NCBI GenBank assembly: GCA_013398955.1
Contig: VWPU01013580.1
Location: 1 to 64,000, forward strand
From: Callaeas wilsoni
Taxonomy: Eukaryota > Chordata > Aves > Passeriformes > Callaeidae
Direction of reading: 5' to 3'
Length of the DNA: 64,000 bases
The translations under genes and the position numbers were made by a program. Positions within the stretch are counted from its first letter, which is position 1, and each line of letters starts with the position of its first letter. Below the pieces are notes generated by a model. It saw nothing but the letters and a program-made list of their open reading frames with translations. It was not told the DNA's origin and ran no database searches. Of this stretch, positions 24,766 through 37,184 are shown one piece after another.

Positions 24766-27700
24766 TTTTGAGAATCAGTTTTGGATAGTAGCTTGTGGGA
24801 ATGAAGTGAAGGTGCTGCTGCCTGGGAGGAATTCTGACTTCTGCAGTAAACTAGGTAGAAATTCTTCCTCTCTGCACCACCAGGTGATCGTGTGTTTAGA
24901 AGTGCTGAGCAGCATTTGGAGGCTGTGGTTTCCACCCTGCTTCCAGTCTTGCCATCTTCCGGGCCAGCAGCAGAGGCTAGTATCCAAACAGATGCTTGGA
25001 AAATGTGTTCAGGATGCTCAGCCTATTTAGTGGTTTTCATGTGCCATCCACAAAGGGCCATCCCTTCATTCCCATGGCCAGGTGAAGAGCTTGTTAGTTC
25101 TGTCTCTTTGGTCTGGGTAGCCAAGGGTGCTGATGCTTGTTTGCTTGTAGGTGTGCCCTGGTCATAGACTTGGTTTGCTTTGAAGGAAAATAATTTTCCA
25201 GATGCCTTCCCCTTTAAAATCCAGGGCTTCATAATGCATGATGTCAGCATCTGCTGGGAACCCGCTCAGGATTGGTCTCTCTCTCTCTCACTTTAAATCT
25301 TTTGTTTGTTTGCTTTTTAGCTTAAATTTTTAAAAATTGCATCCATTTCCCTAAAGCTGTATATGTTTTTTCTCTCATGAGTTTAAAAACTGTCTCTATT
25401 TTTTCTTCATAACTTTAGATCCCTTTGTGCTCCCCCTCCAGCCCTTCTTCCTTCATTTTCCATCTCATTCTGGAAGAGCATCTCTCCTTTCTCATTATGT
25501 CATATGTGCTCTTATGTGCTCTTTTGCTGTCCCCCATCACTATCAGCCCTCCCCCCATCCTTTCAGGCAGGATAGAGCACACTTCTAATCACCTGTGCTT
25601 TTTATCTTGTTTCTGAATCTTAAGCAGAGCTTTTCTGATCTCTCTATGTGTTCTGGAGTAGAACATGCCAGGATCGGGACAGGGTGAGGCTGAAAGTAAA
25701 ATCACGGAAGCAATGATTCAGAGTCATCTTGAAAGTAAAAAGTTAACTTTGTGATTCATTATCTTCTTTACAAGAGCTGGAAGGTTTCTTTCCATGTTTG
25801 TACATTGAAAGTGCTTGCATTTTGAATGATCTCAGGAGATTATTTGAAGATGCAAGGTGCTGGGATGGGAGTTTCAAATGCATTGTTCGAGCACATTTAT
25901 GTGCTTTGGAGTCTGGCATTTGTCACATCAAAACATTTAAATTGTTCTCTTTTTTTGTTTTATTGGGTTTTGGGGTTTTTTTCCCTCTTTTTAAAGGGGT
26001 GCAAGGGAGTTAGTCAGAGTATAGGGATAATGGCTTTAACAAATGGAAATAGTTTGTGTGAATAATTCCAGAAGCAGGTCGTCATTCAAGCATTATTAGA
26101 AACACGTTTTAAATCACTTTCACCCATATATTGTTGTGTGCATCCTTTGGGTTTATAATAAAAGGTGACACAAAATTAACTCCCAATATAAGGAATTCTG
26201 TTTCTGAAGAGGTTGCATGGCAGCATCTGTGGTATTCCTGAAAAATAATAATTTTCTTTTTCTTTTTTTCTCTTTTTTTTTCCTTTTCACATATTCAGAA
26301 TTTACCTGTATTTTTGCGTCAGCTTTCTACAAAAGTACAAAATCCAGTTGATAAAGCAGAAGTTCAGGATTAAGTTTCTAGCTAAAATCCCTTCTGCTTC
26401 TGAAAGTTTACCTGTGTCTCAGTTTACTGCACTTCCAAAAAGTTGGTGCTACTTTTTAATGGACATTTTATTTTTTTCAGCTAATAGCTGGTTAATGAAT
26501 AGCCCTGACTGTTGCAAGGTTACAAGAATGATGCATCCAATACAAGAGAGGCATGGGGACATTTCCAGTGGTATGTCTACCTTGTTTTGTGAGACATTAT
26601 TTATCATTAAGTTGACATTTAAAACAGCTGGTGTTAGGTGCTTCACTTTGTGAGAGGCAGGAATTATGTCACGGGACTTGTCTCTTTTACATCTCGGTAA
26701 TAGATAATGAATATTAAATGATGCTATTAAGGATCTGGGCTCCAATAAGAGGCAGTAGAAAGACTTGCAGATAATCTACTCTTGACAATAGAGCTCAGGC
26801 ATAAGATCACAGAAATGACAGACAAATGCCTGAATGTTGTGTCCAGGTTTCAAGAACCTGTCCACCAGTTGGATCTTCTTTTCACAATGCTTGTTTATTA
26901 TTGCTATTGGGTATGTTCACGAGCAGTGGGAAAATAACAGCTTTTCATCGGCTTTGAGTGTTGATGAGCTTTAAGACAAAACCACAGCAGATCTTTAAAA
27001 CAATTTGTGAGCTTTTGCCATGCAGCAACCAAAACTTGTTTTTCCAGGGTATTTTTGTATGCTTTAGAAATGGGTGATACAGAATGCTTTGCTTAGTATG
27101 ATTTGTTCACTTCCAGAAAGGTTACCCTTTTATGATCCCTTGAACATCAAAGTAGGAGCAAACTGAGGGCTGGCAGTCCGTCCCTTCCTACTTAAATACT
27201 TGATTAGGTGCTCCAAATCTTATTCCCAGGAGCAAATTGTCTGCTCCTGAGACTCCCACCTTATTCACTGAAGTTGCTTAATCTGCAGCATTGTATCAGG
27301 TCCAGCCTGACCTGAAAAACCCTGCTAGCTCCACGTTCTTCCAGCAGCAAGCCTGTGCTGCTAAGCTTGACAGTGTCCTTCTGAGCCGATAAGCAACTTG
27401 CAAGGTGGGGAGGATGAAATCATGCTCTAGACAACATTGCCATTCTGGTTCCTTTGCTTGTGGCATGATGTTATCACTTCAGAATCAAGATTTGAAAGTA
27501 AACATTTTCAAAGCAGTCCTGCTGCCCTGCAGGGGTTTGTCTTAATGCTTGCTCCTTTGTAGCCTGTCTTCCAGGTATTCAGACAGCTAACTTCCAGGTA
27601 TTCTCCAGCTATGGTTTTTTTTTCAGCTGCCTTCTGGTAGGGGCCTGATTCTGAAGACAGATGCACTTGGGGTTTTTGAGTCCCACCTCTTGCAACCGCT

Positions 27701-29993
27701 GCAGGTGACCGTTAAACCTTTCCATAAGTGATCAATCTTTAAACCAGATTTTGTCCTCACTGTTCCTCTTAGAAGACTGTGCCATTACTCACTGCTGTCA
27801 TGGCTAGCAGTTTGGTCTCAGTTCCAGTCTGGATTTCCTGTTTGCTGAAACTGCTGTTTTCTGGGTGACGTATGGTGCGTGTCTTCCTCCAGTGCTGGCT
27901 GACTTGGATCCTTACCATTTGTTCTCTCTAACTGCATAGCTTAGCTCAAAGAGTAGTAAACTTCTGTGGTGCAAAATTAACTATTTTTTAAGATTTACAT
28001 TTTAGGTTAGAAGAAGAATTCTTGAGACAGTCACATTAGATGCTGACTAAGTTTTTGGACAGAATCTGTTCTGTAGTATATCAGCTGTTTCCTTTTGGTT
28101 TCTTTTCAGTTTGTTTTCTCTGTAAGTGTGATGAAGAAGATCTCTGTCTCAGACTTAAAATATTCCTGCTTTCTTCTTGAAACATTTCTTCAAGCTTTTT
28201 TTTCTTCTTGCATGCATGAAGTACTTAATGCCCTCCATCTGCATGAAAATGTTTTGTATATAATTCTAAAAGCTCCCTTAGGACTGTAGACTTTTTAAAA
28301 TGAAGCAATTTAAACACTTTCCACACAAATGTGCACTGGGGGCAAATGTCATTATAAAAATCATAAGAATATTTGTTAGATATTTTCACTGGTTTTTGTT
28401 GGTTTTTTGTTTGGTTTTTTTTTCTTTTAAGACCTGCCTCTCCAGTCTCGGTGGAAATTGCAAGTCAGAGAGAGTCAGCATGATTTATGTTACTGGCAGA
28501 GCAGTAAGGAGTTTGTAAGGCTGGGGAGGTAGACATTAATAAGAAAGAGAAACAATAGACAGTCTTCTCTGCTTCAGTCAAGATGGTGCAGGTGTTAAGG
28601 CTGATGTAATGCTGTTGCTGCTTTCCCACTCTGAGTTGTACATACATATTTATAAACACATGCAAATCAGTCAAGACTTGTGTTCAGAAGATAAATTAAT
28701 AAAACACAGATTGAGATGCAGAACAAGGCAAAAACGCTTCAGTCCTGCTCAGACTAAATAAAAGTTTTCATTTGAAACTAATGTGTCAAGATTCTCAAGT
28801 TTCACGTGAGGAAATACATGATACTAGATATTCATGTAAGGACATATGTCGAAACTTGTTTTATGAAATTCGAGGCTTGCATACAGTTGAGTAGTAGACA
28901 GAGGCTCTATTTTGTGGAGGTTTTGGGATTCTAAGGAAATTGTTTTCTGATTTGAAACAGAGCTCCAAAGTAGACAGATTTCATGTGGAAGAAAATCCAA
29001 ACCCCAGTATTTTGAGATCACATAAAACACTTAATTCCAGCAGGATCAGACTGGTTTGTTTCAAATTTGACTGTTTAAATGTTTTAAATATTGGTCTACC
29101 TAATGCAGTCTTTTAGAACAAACTAATTTGAAGGGAGACAAAGAAACACTTCTTGCAGAAATGCCGTAGCAGGAAGTTCTGACATTTGTCAAAATGTTTC
29201 TCCCTCTTTCTAAAATTAATATGTAAAAAAGTATGGTTTTCTGATACATTTTAATATCAGTGGAATTGTATTCTACACAGTAGGATGTCTGCCATTCTTT
29301 GTGACTATGTCATCTGTGTTTTGGGGAGATATTCCAGCAGTGGATGGAGAAATGCAGGATTCTTCCTGTCTTCGGCATGTTATTTTCCGCTAGAATGGTC
29401 AGTATCTGATGTCTGATAGACCATATTCCTTGGGAAACTCAGTTATTGCAGGTGATGGTTTTTACGAGATCTTTGGAACTACTGATGAAAATGGGTACAT
29501 GCTGTCTCTGTAAGAACAGCACTATTTTTAAACATGTTCCTGGAATGTGTGCTTGCTGCTTATATCCTTGTCTATTCCAGCTGCGCATCCTTACTTTGTT
29601 CAAGTCTTGATGGCCTGTCGGATATGACAAACAAAGTTTGCTTTTGCAAAAGTTGCCCTTTGTAGCTGAAACCAGTGCTGATAGACCTGAACCCGGATGC
29701 CATGAAAATGAAGGGAATTTAGTAAGCCTTTTTAAAGCCCTTTGAAAATTCCAGCTGTCACATGGACCTGCTGTCAGGATGGTGACTGTCAGTCATTTTA
29801 GTGGTGAGTGGCCGTATTACCATGCAGTTTTGTGATAACTGAACAGTTCTTACCTATAACTGCTGGCTCCCAGAGCAGGAGGTCCTGCTTCTCCTCTCCC
29901 TCCTACTTTGTCCTGAGACAGGATCTCCTCTGTCTTAACAGGGCACCCAGTCAGAATTTGGCATAAAATATTCTTTTCTTTTTTGTCTTTTTC

Positions 29994-30013
29994 TTTTTTT
30001 TTTTTTTTTTTTT
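29994..30013. repeat. Poly(T) tract
   Basis: Twenty consecutive T bases follow a T-rich approach from about 29970 and are followed by GACAGG, which mimics a splice acceptor. No donor at a sensible distance was seen, so no exon is called. Confidence 0.8.
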
Positions 30014-33000
30014 GACAGGACTAGCCTTCTGCTAGGTTAGCTCCCTAAACTAACTCATGAGAGCAGATCCAGCATAGATGTTGGCTGGCCTGGCCTGGAT
30101 GAGGAGAGCAATGGATACTCTTTAGGTTGGGTAGCTCTGTTGTGCAGTTAGGCATCCATGATAAATGCTTTGACAAATGATGACTTGTCTGTGCAAGGGC
30201 TTTCATCTTCCTATGAACAAAGGAGAAATACCATGGAATAGCACCAGCATGGTGATGGATTCCTCAGGCCATCTGAAGTAGCAATTATGATATCTAGCAG
30301 TGTTTTCCAGATTTTCTTGTCAGGTTTTAGCATAGATGAGTACATAATTTCCGTCATGCATCTGACGTGAGTGTTTCCAGGACAGTATGGGTATGTTTGG
30401 TGTTTTTATTTCCTGTTTAACCCTATTGCTCTCTTATAAATGAAAGATTTCTGGCATGGGAGATACCATTTTTCATAAATTATTCAGTAAGTTTTTCCAG
30501 ATACTTAAATTTCAAAATAAATGAAGTCTGAGGGGGCCAAATATATATCTAGGATACGGCGTGTACTAGGGGCTGTATAGGCAGGCCAGAGCTGTCTCTG
30601 ACCTGCTCAGCTCTGTTAATGTGAGCCGAGTAACTGCTGAACCACAGTGTTCAACACAGACCACAAAAGCTTAGCGAATGGTCAGTGAGCTTTCCCACAT
30701 GGGCAGCGTGAAGCTGATCCAGATACATTTCTTTTAGTTCCAGTCACAGCACGGAATGCAGCACAGATGTCTTGAATAGCTTTCCAACATCTTGACCATC
30801 CCTTGCTTTTGAATCAAAGCTGTTTTCCTAGTGCCATTTAGGATCTAAAGTAGCCTGCAGGAGTTAGTAATGTAGGAGTGTGCTAGATCTGTCCTGGAGC
30901 TTTTCCTGGTGGTTGGAAGAATCCAGGTGTGCTGTTTGAGAAAGTCCTGGAGTCCTTACTGGTAAGTGCAAGGTCTCAAATTTAGTTCTTGCTGTAATTA
31001 ATTTGCTTGATGATCATTGGTTTAGTTCAGGTTGACCAGCATTTTTAAACCAGCATCTGAGAGAGGTAAGAAGTTGGAACATATTGAGTGCCTAGTCTAG
31101 TTTAATCTTTGCCATAATCTTTCCTATCTAGCAGTGAAAGAGAAAAGAGCAAAAACATCTGTAAGCTTACAGCTTCAGAATTTTAGAATCTGGGCAAATC
31201 CTCTATATGGAGGTAGCAATTAGATGATTCCAGGGTTTCAGTTAACAGAAACTGTGTAGAGAAAGCTAAGGAATCCTTTGCTTTCAGATACTGCAAAAAT
31301 ATGTCAGCATCAGATTGTTTTGATATTTTCTTGAAATGCAAACAAGATATGCCAACAGAAATCATGGCTATTGATTATAAGCTTATCATCCTCAAGCTAA
31401 TAGTCATGGCACATCTTCTATAGATTGTGCAATTTGGTTGAGCAGTTGCTAGTTTAGCTGTAAGCTGTTGTCAGTCAGCTTGTCCTCCCTGGTTGATTGC
31501 CAAATTCTTCCTCCTGTACTTGAGGGAAAAGGGAATCATAAATGTTAAATAACTGCAGGTAAGTGGTTGGTCCCAAAGTCAAACACCAAAACTGATAAAA
31601 TCATTATGAGCCTTTTTTTTTCTTTTTCCAAATGAACTTTAAAAATAGCAATAATCGATGAGCATGTAAAGCTGAAGATTGCAAGGAGGAAGTGATCTTA
31701 TTGTTTCCATGGCCTCACAGATAACAATTGTATCTGAAACATGTTGGCTCTGTCTGCGCTCGGCTGTGAAGTGCCAGTCTTCCAGATCTTGTAAAATGCC
31801 AGACAGAGCTGTTGTCATCCACTAAAAAACCATGTCCTCATATTTGACTTATAGAGAAAGCAATGGATGTCAGTGGCATTAGTGAAGGAAATACAATTAC
31901 CAGCATGTAAAGGTCTTGGAGACTATTAGCAAACAGAGGAGCCTAAGCAATACTATGTCAAATTGATGTATAGGCTAGAAAATATTTCGGACACAATATG
32001 GTCATATGGCTTTTTGAAAAACTTTGCACTATCTTGGCTTGTAGCTTCTATGCTGAGTCTTGGCCTGATATTTCCTGTATGCCAGAGGTTGCATGATCAT
32101 AGGAATCACCTGCTCCTGCTTTTTTATACTGCCTGGCATGGGGAAATTGGATTTATAGAGGAGTTTTTTGGTTGTTTGTTTGGGTTTTTTTCTCCCACTC
32201 AGCTCTTCGTTTATTATGAAAGGGCAGTGCCAGTGGTCCTGTGGATATTGTGTGTGCATTTCCAGTGTGTAGTTGCAGGATGAGGGAGATCCTAGCACTT
32301 GTGCTGCCATCAAGTAGTTCTCAGTCTCGCATAGAGGGGTTGGCAATTGCCTTTCAAAATTGGTATTACTCTGCTCAGTTACCTTCTTGATCTTTTTTAT
32401 CCGTTGTTCAAGTGGAAAGTTTCTATTTCATTCACCTTAGCTCCAGTAATGGTTTGTATGTCAGAGTTTGGAATTAAAGCATTTGTGCATCTTCCTTAAG
32501 TAATTAAAACAATGAGCAAGCTTATAAAGAGAGGAATATTGAAATTCAGGCCGAATGAGTGGTTAATTGGCTGCTGGTCTGATCTCAGCTCGCTCTGTGC
32601 CTGAGCGCTGGAGAAGGATGAGGTCATGGTGCTGATTCTTGACCACAGCACGCTGCAGACCTCCTGTGTCTTACCAGTGTTTGCCCAGCTGTGTCCCAAA
32701 CACCAAATTACTGTGACAGTAATACTGCTTTAGCTTTCTTCTAAATATCCATCAGCTAGGTGTGGTTAGGCTGCGCATGTTGCTGATGCCTGTGGACCAT
32801 GAGACACACGAGCCCTAAAAACCAAGATGCGTATTTACACTTGTGAAGGAGGCCCTCAGCCCAGGTTCAGAGCAAAGCTCAAATTCATCCTCAGGATCCA
32901 CAGCAGGCACCTATGGTTACCCTGTGATTTGCCTTCATAAACTAATTCTCCTGCTTGCTTTTGATGAAACCAAGGGAGATGGAGAATGTGGTTTGATTTA

Positions 33001-33889
33001 GCTTTCTGATTTGCTCTGTAGCTGTGTTTTTCAGCATGTGTGCTGATCGCTGTTTTTACAAACCGTATTTTGGTCATAGAACCTTCTGCATCCATTAAAG
33101 ATAGAGGCAGTGGGTCTTTCTACACTTCTTGTGCAAAAACATTTCCATTATGGTTGTCCTTTTAGCCAATAACTTCCTTCTAAATACAGATGGCTAATCA
33201 GCTGAAGTTTTTGCACAAGTTCAGATTCTACCTCAATAGCAGCCAGAGAGGAGTATTTTGCTGTTGGTCCTTTGACACCCTTAAACTCTAAAAACAAAAC
33301 AACAAAAACCTTGGATCAGTCACAAAGCCATGTTGAATTGAAAAGTTGCATAAAATACTTGATGGGTATTTTGAAGTACTTTTGAAACGGGAGGTGGATT
33401 TAATCGCAGCGGCTCTTCAGATTTATTTGTGGCATCAGCAGCACACATCCCATCACACTGCTCTCAGGGAGGCAAAAGGATTTTCGTGACTCTACTGCTT
33501 TTTTGGAGTACCAGCCCCAGGGTTTCTTGTGGGGACAGAGTGCTCGTAGATGAATGGGATGGAAATCTGCTTTACCATCATGTAAAATCAAAAACCTCAA
33601 ACGAAAACACAAAGCCTCACGGCCTCAAGGCCAAAGAAACCAATCAACAAAAACCCCTTTTTGTTTCTGAGCTCTCCCTCTCTGTGATTTTGGCCATTCC
33701 TGTGGCAGCAGCAACAGCAGCAGCACACAGGGGTGCGTGTCCTGTGGGAGTTGCTCACGCATCCAAAATGGCTGGGACGTGGGTGGCCTTTGCTGGAGAA
33801 CACTGCGCTGGGTTTTGGTTGAAAATGTCGTGCAAAGGTGGGAGTAACGTCCCATCTTCCGACTAGGCACATATTGCTTTTTCTCCCTG

Positions 33890-34475
33890 TTTCGGGGGCC
33901 GTAGAACGTTGGCAGCTTTCCGTGAGGGGTTCGGGAAGGGAGGCGTAGGGAACGGGCCACGCGTTGCCATGGCGGCGGGCGGGCTGCCGCCCCTCGGCGC
34001 TGCCGGAGGTGCCGCTCGGTGGGTGCCGCGTCCACGGGGGCCGCCGGGCCGGGATGGGGTGGGCAGTCCTTCCCCGTTTGGCTCGGTTGCCCGCCTTGCT
34101 GCGCGATAAAAGCTTCGTCAGCAGCGCGGGGCGGTGGGAGGTTGTGCTGCACCGCCGCCTCGCCGGCGGGCGGGCTGTACCGGCGGGGCAGCGCTTCCCC
34201 CGGCAGGCGCGGACGGTGCCTTGCCCTGGGTACTGGGCATTAGCGCGGGCCGGCTGCAGCGGGCCGCGAGGAAGTGACGCTGCTGCTAAAGGCTGGGCGT
34301 CTCTGCAGCGTTTCGGGGGCGCGGAGGCGGCCGGGGCGCGCCCGGCGCTGGCAGCGCTCGGCGCGGCGGAGCGCGGCTGAGCGCGGCTGAGTGCGGCGCT
34401 TCGTGTCTCACGGCACGGCTCGGCCCGGCCGCTCGCGACGGCCCTAGAAAGCTGCAGAGCTTAGCGGCAAAGCGA
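33890..34475 (+). promoter_or_regulatory. STOX2: Second CpG island: candidate internal STOX2 promoter and first exon
   Basis: A sharp island of about 550 bases with dense CpG sits alone in the AT-rich intron. It contains GGAAGTGACG, an ETS-type plus CRE-half promoter word, and GTTGCCATGG, which resembles the left half of an RFX X-box with a degenerate right half. No TATA box is evident. It ends in the strong donor GCGA|GTAAGT (intron from 34476). Together this looks like an internal promoter with a mostly noncoding first exon. A natural partner is the coding exon candidate at 46027. Alternatives are a promoter for an antisense or independent noncoding RNA, or a CpG-rich enhancer. The composition and donor are seen; transcription is inferred. 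Confidence 0.6.
33969..34109 (+). other. Short ORF with strong Kozak context in the second CpG island
   Basis: GCCATGG at 33966-33972 is a near-ideal start context and opens 46 codons rich in Gly, Ala, Pro and Arg, ending at TAA 34107-34109. Such composition is expected by chance in GC-rich DNA and no domain is recognisable. If the island is transcribed, this frame would sit in the leader of that transcript and could act as an upstream ORF. I do not claim a protein. Confidence 0.25.
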
Positions 34476-37149
34476 GTAAGTCTAGTCTAGCTAAGCACTT
34501 CCTTTGAGGTTCTTTATTGCTAGTGCTGGAGGGCAAAAGAAACAACGTTTTTAAATAGGTTGCAAAATTTCAAGGCGTATTTAAAATACTGTGAAACATC
34601 CCGTCAGTCCGTCTGTGTTGTTTCTTCTCAACGTTTTTAATAGTTGTCCTGCTGCAAAATAGAAATAGAAATTTTCCAGACTGGTGAGTGAGACTCCAGG
34701 TGAAGCCTTGATCAGCTACTGCAAATCTGTCCAATGTTTTCTTCCAGTTCTAGAATGGAAGTTGGTATTAGTGCCTACTCTCATAATGCTGGAAGGTATC
34801 TCCTTCCAGCTCCTTTAAACTGAAAGTAGGGCCTTAGTAAAAAATCCTCCCGAAGTTGCAAGATGCTCTCACACTGTACAGTTGCTTGTACTGGCTGCAT
34901 CGCAGGTTAGACTGAAAATTACAAGACAGGCTGTTTTAGGATTTTTAGATATTAACCTTAAAATCTGGGACAGTCTCTGACAGATTAAATTATGCATGCA
35001 TAGTACACCTGATGTGTTGGACCTGCTTCACATGTGAGATAAGACTATACGCATATAGCAGCTAGTTTCCAGACATCAGGCAGCCTGAATTTCCAGGCAT
35101 CTAGAAAAGTGGGCAATTACTTCAGAAATGTGGGAAAAGTCTGCATGTGCAAGCATGCGTGGGTCATTTGATTTCTGTGAATAATCTTGTAAGTCTGTTG
35201 TCACCCAGTATCATCCTTTCATCCCTCCTTCCCCCAGCAGGTATTTCCAGACTTCCTTTTGTATTATTTTACTAGTCACTTTCTGAAACTTATTACTGGC
35301 TTTGAACACTTGGGAATAAACTAACCAGCAGACCACTTGAGGAGAGTGGTCTGACTGATGTCTACACTTGCAAAATCAAATGACTGAGGAGTCCAAAGAT
35401 AAGAAAGTTGTTTCTGAATTCATATCCCATGTAATAGCTCAGGAGGTAGCCTGCAATTCATTCCATTACTCAGGAGCTGTTAATGAAAGCAATACCTTAT
35501 TTTACAGTATTATTGAGAAAAGAGTGCATGCCAGACAAAGACAATTTACAACCCATTTATTTTCAGCGTTCTCCTAATGCCCATTATTTGGAGTAAAACC
35601 CATCTCCTGACAGACCAGCTTCTTAGTTCCCTTAATCCTGCAACAAAGTGATAATCCTTTATTTGTGACCTCATAGGCTGTTGCTACAGAGAATGCTGTG
35701 ATATCAGAAAGCCAGCGCTGTGACTTCACTGTTGGTGGAAGCCATAGTTGAAGATGACCTACTCTGGAGGCCTGGGGGGCAGTTTATATCCTTTTGGTAT
35801 TCTGCAAGTGCTTCCTAAAGGAGCAGTATCTGGCAAACAGAGTTGCGTAATGTCTGTCTACCTAGGTGATGAATGACACAATCAGAGGCTGCGTGTGAGG
35901 GGAAAATATGTGGTGATTATGTTTTCAAGGTAATTTCTACCCTTGAAAGAAGTTATCAGGAAGAAAAATGTCACTGGGAAGCTACTTTGTATCCTCAGTC
36001 TCCAAAGATATCATGAAGAATAGCAGAATTATATTCTCTAAAAGCAAGAACTTCTTACTCTGTATACCTCTTAAGAATATAATTTTACAACCCCCAAACT
36101 TTTCTTGGAAACACTAATTAAATCAAAACTTCCATTGAAAAATGTTTGTCAGGGGCAAAGCAAAAGACATGTAAATCACATTCAAACCTCTATGCCCTGA
36201 AGTAGACTTTTAGGCTCTTGTTTGTAAACTGAAGTATGAAGGAGATGTGTCCAAGACTTTTGGGTATTTCCAGATATCTTACATGCCTGGATTCTTTTTA
36301 CATTTGAGTGTGAGCTTTTGTGCCATGTTCCAGAAAGGAGTGCCTAAAATTAGTCTTCTTAGTAAGTCTTGATTTTAGAAGAAGAAGTACTGATAAGAAG
36401 TACTGATAGTACAGCAGCAGTCAATGGAGATAAAGGGAAATGAAAATCTACATCAGTTTTGAAACTCAAGCTATGACTATTAGAAACAACATATGGCAAT
36501 AGAAGCCACATTTGGCTCCTTTACTATCTCTCCCTTTTTCCATAACAGGAAGATTTTACAGAAATAGTACTTGCAACTGTAAATGTCAATGGTTATATAC
36601 TCTTGAAGACTGAAGCTATCAGAATCCAGAAAAAAAAGTACTATTAGAAAGTTAATTCCTTTGTTTAAACATTTAGTTTTTGAACGCGTTAGGAAGCATA
36701 TGATTGAACAACAGGAAGACATATGCTTGCCTGTAACAAAATTAATATTTTATTTTCACTATTGTTTATTCCATTTTTAACTTTCACCTTTTTATGCATG
36801 ATACAAAAGGTCATGCAGATGAATTTAGCAGGATTATGCATGTACTAGCAACCCCATTGATAAAACTTCTAGAAGTTGTATAAGCTAAATCAGGTTAAAC
36901 AAAACACTCTTACTCCAGAATAAATGTCTATTTACATAGGTATAATTACACCAAGATAGTTCTGACAGTAAATTAGTCTTTTAGACCAAAACCCTGAGGT
37001 CAGTTTCTATGTTATCCCTGTTGCACAGATGTTCTCCAAATTATGTTCCGAGCATGCATCAAACTGGATACTGCATAACAAATCTATGTTGGAATAACTC
37101 AGTTAAATGCAGTACCAGAAATGAAATACCTCAGTTTAAAGCAAAAATT

Positions 37150-37184
37150 CATGCATCGTGCATCATAAAACATGCATCATGCAT
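37150..37184. repeat. Direct repeat of ATGCAT-containing words
   Basis: CATGCATCGTGCAT at 37150-37163 and CATGCATCATGCAT at 37171-37184 differ at one base and are 21 bases apart. Each holds palindromic ATGCAT. This is a possible POU- or RY-type motif cluster, but chance duplication is equally plausible. Confidence 0.6.

Larger units (their letters stand above)
15612..33890 (+). other. STOX2: STOX2 intron 1, second part
   Basis: This is AT-rich intronic sequence without a gene that I can support. Visible items are a 22-bp-spaced tandem duplication at 18092-18132, a CR1-like fragment near 19493-19562, short direct repeats at 27568-27603, an A/C-rich low-complexity block near 24640-24765, a (TC)n run near 25276-25290, and a 20-base T run at 29994-30013. 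Candidate splice-site pairs here (for example 21265-21311) do not keep frame and are not annotated. CpG content stays low until about 33.8 kb. Confidence 0.65.

Noticed and set aside
33429..33866. 145-codon plus-strand frame just before the CpG island
   Set aside because: No recognisable domain, mixed composition, ends just before the island, and no splice sites consistent with STOX2 phase.
33625..34152. 175-codon minus-strand open frame across the second CpG island
   Set aside because: Long frames arise by chance in GC-rich, stop-poor DNA. The composition is Pro/Arg/Ala-rich with no domain and no splice or Kozak support.
34644..34683. 40-bp segment with donor CTG|GTGAGT just after the CpG island
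   Set aside because: Only about 170 bases after the island donor, which is unusually short for an avian intron, and no coding fit.
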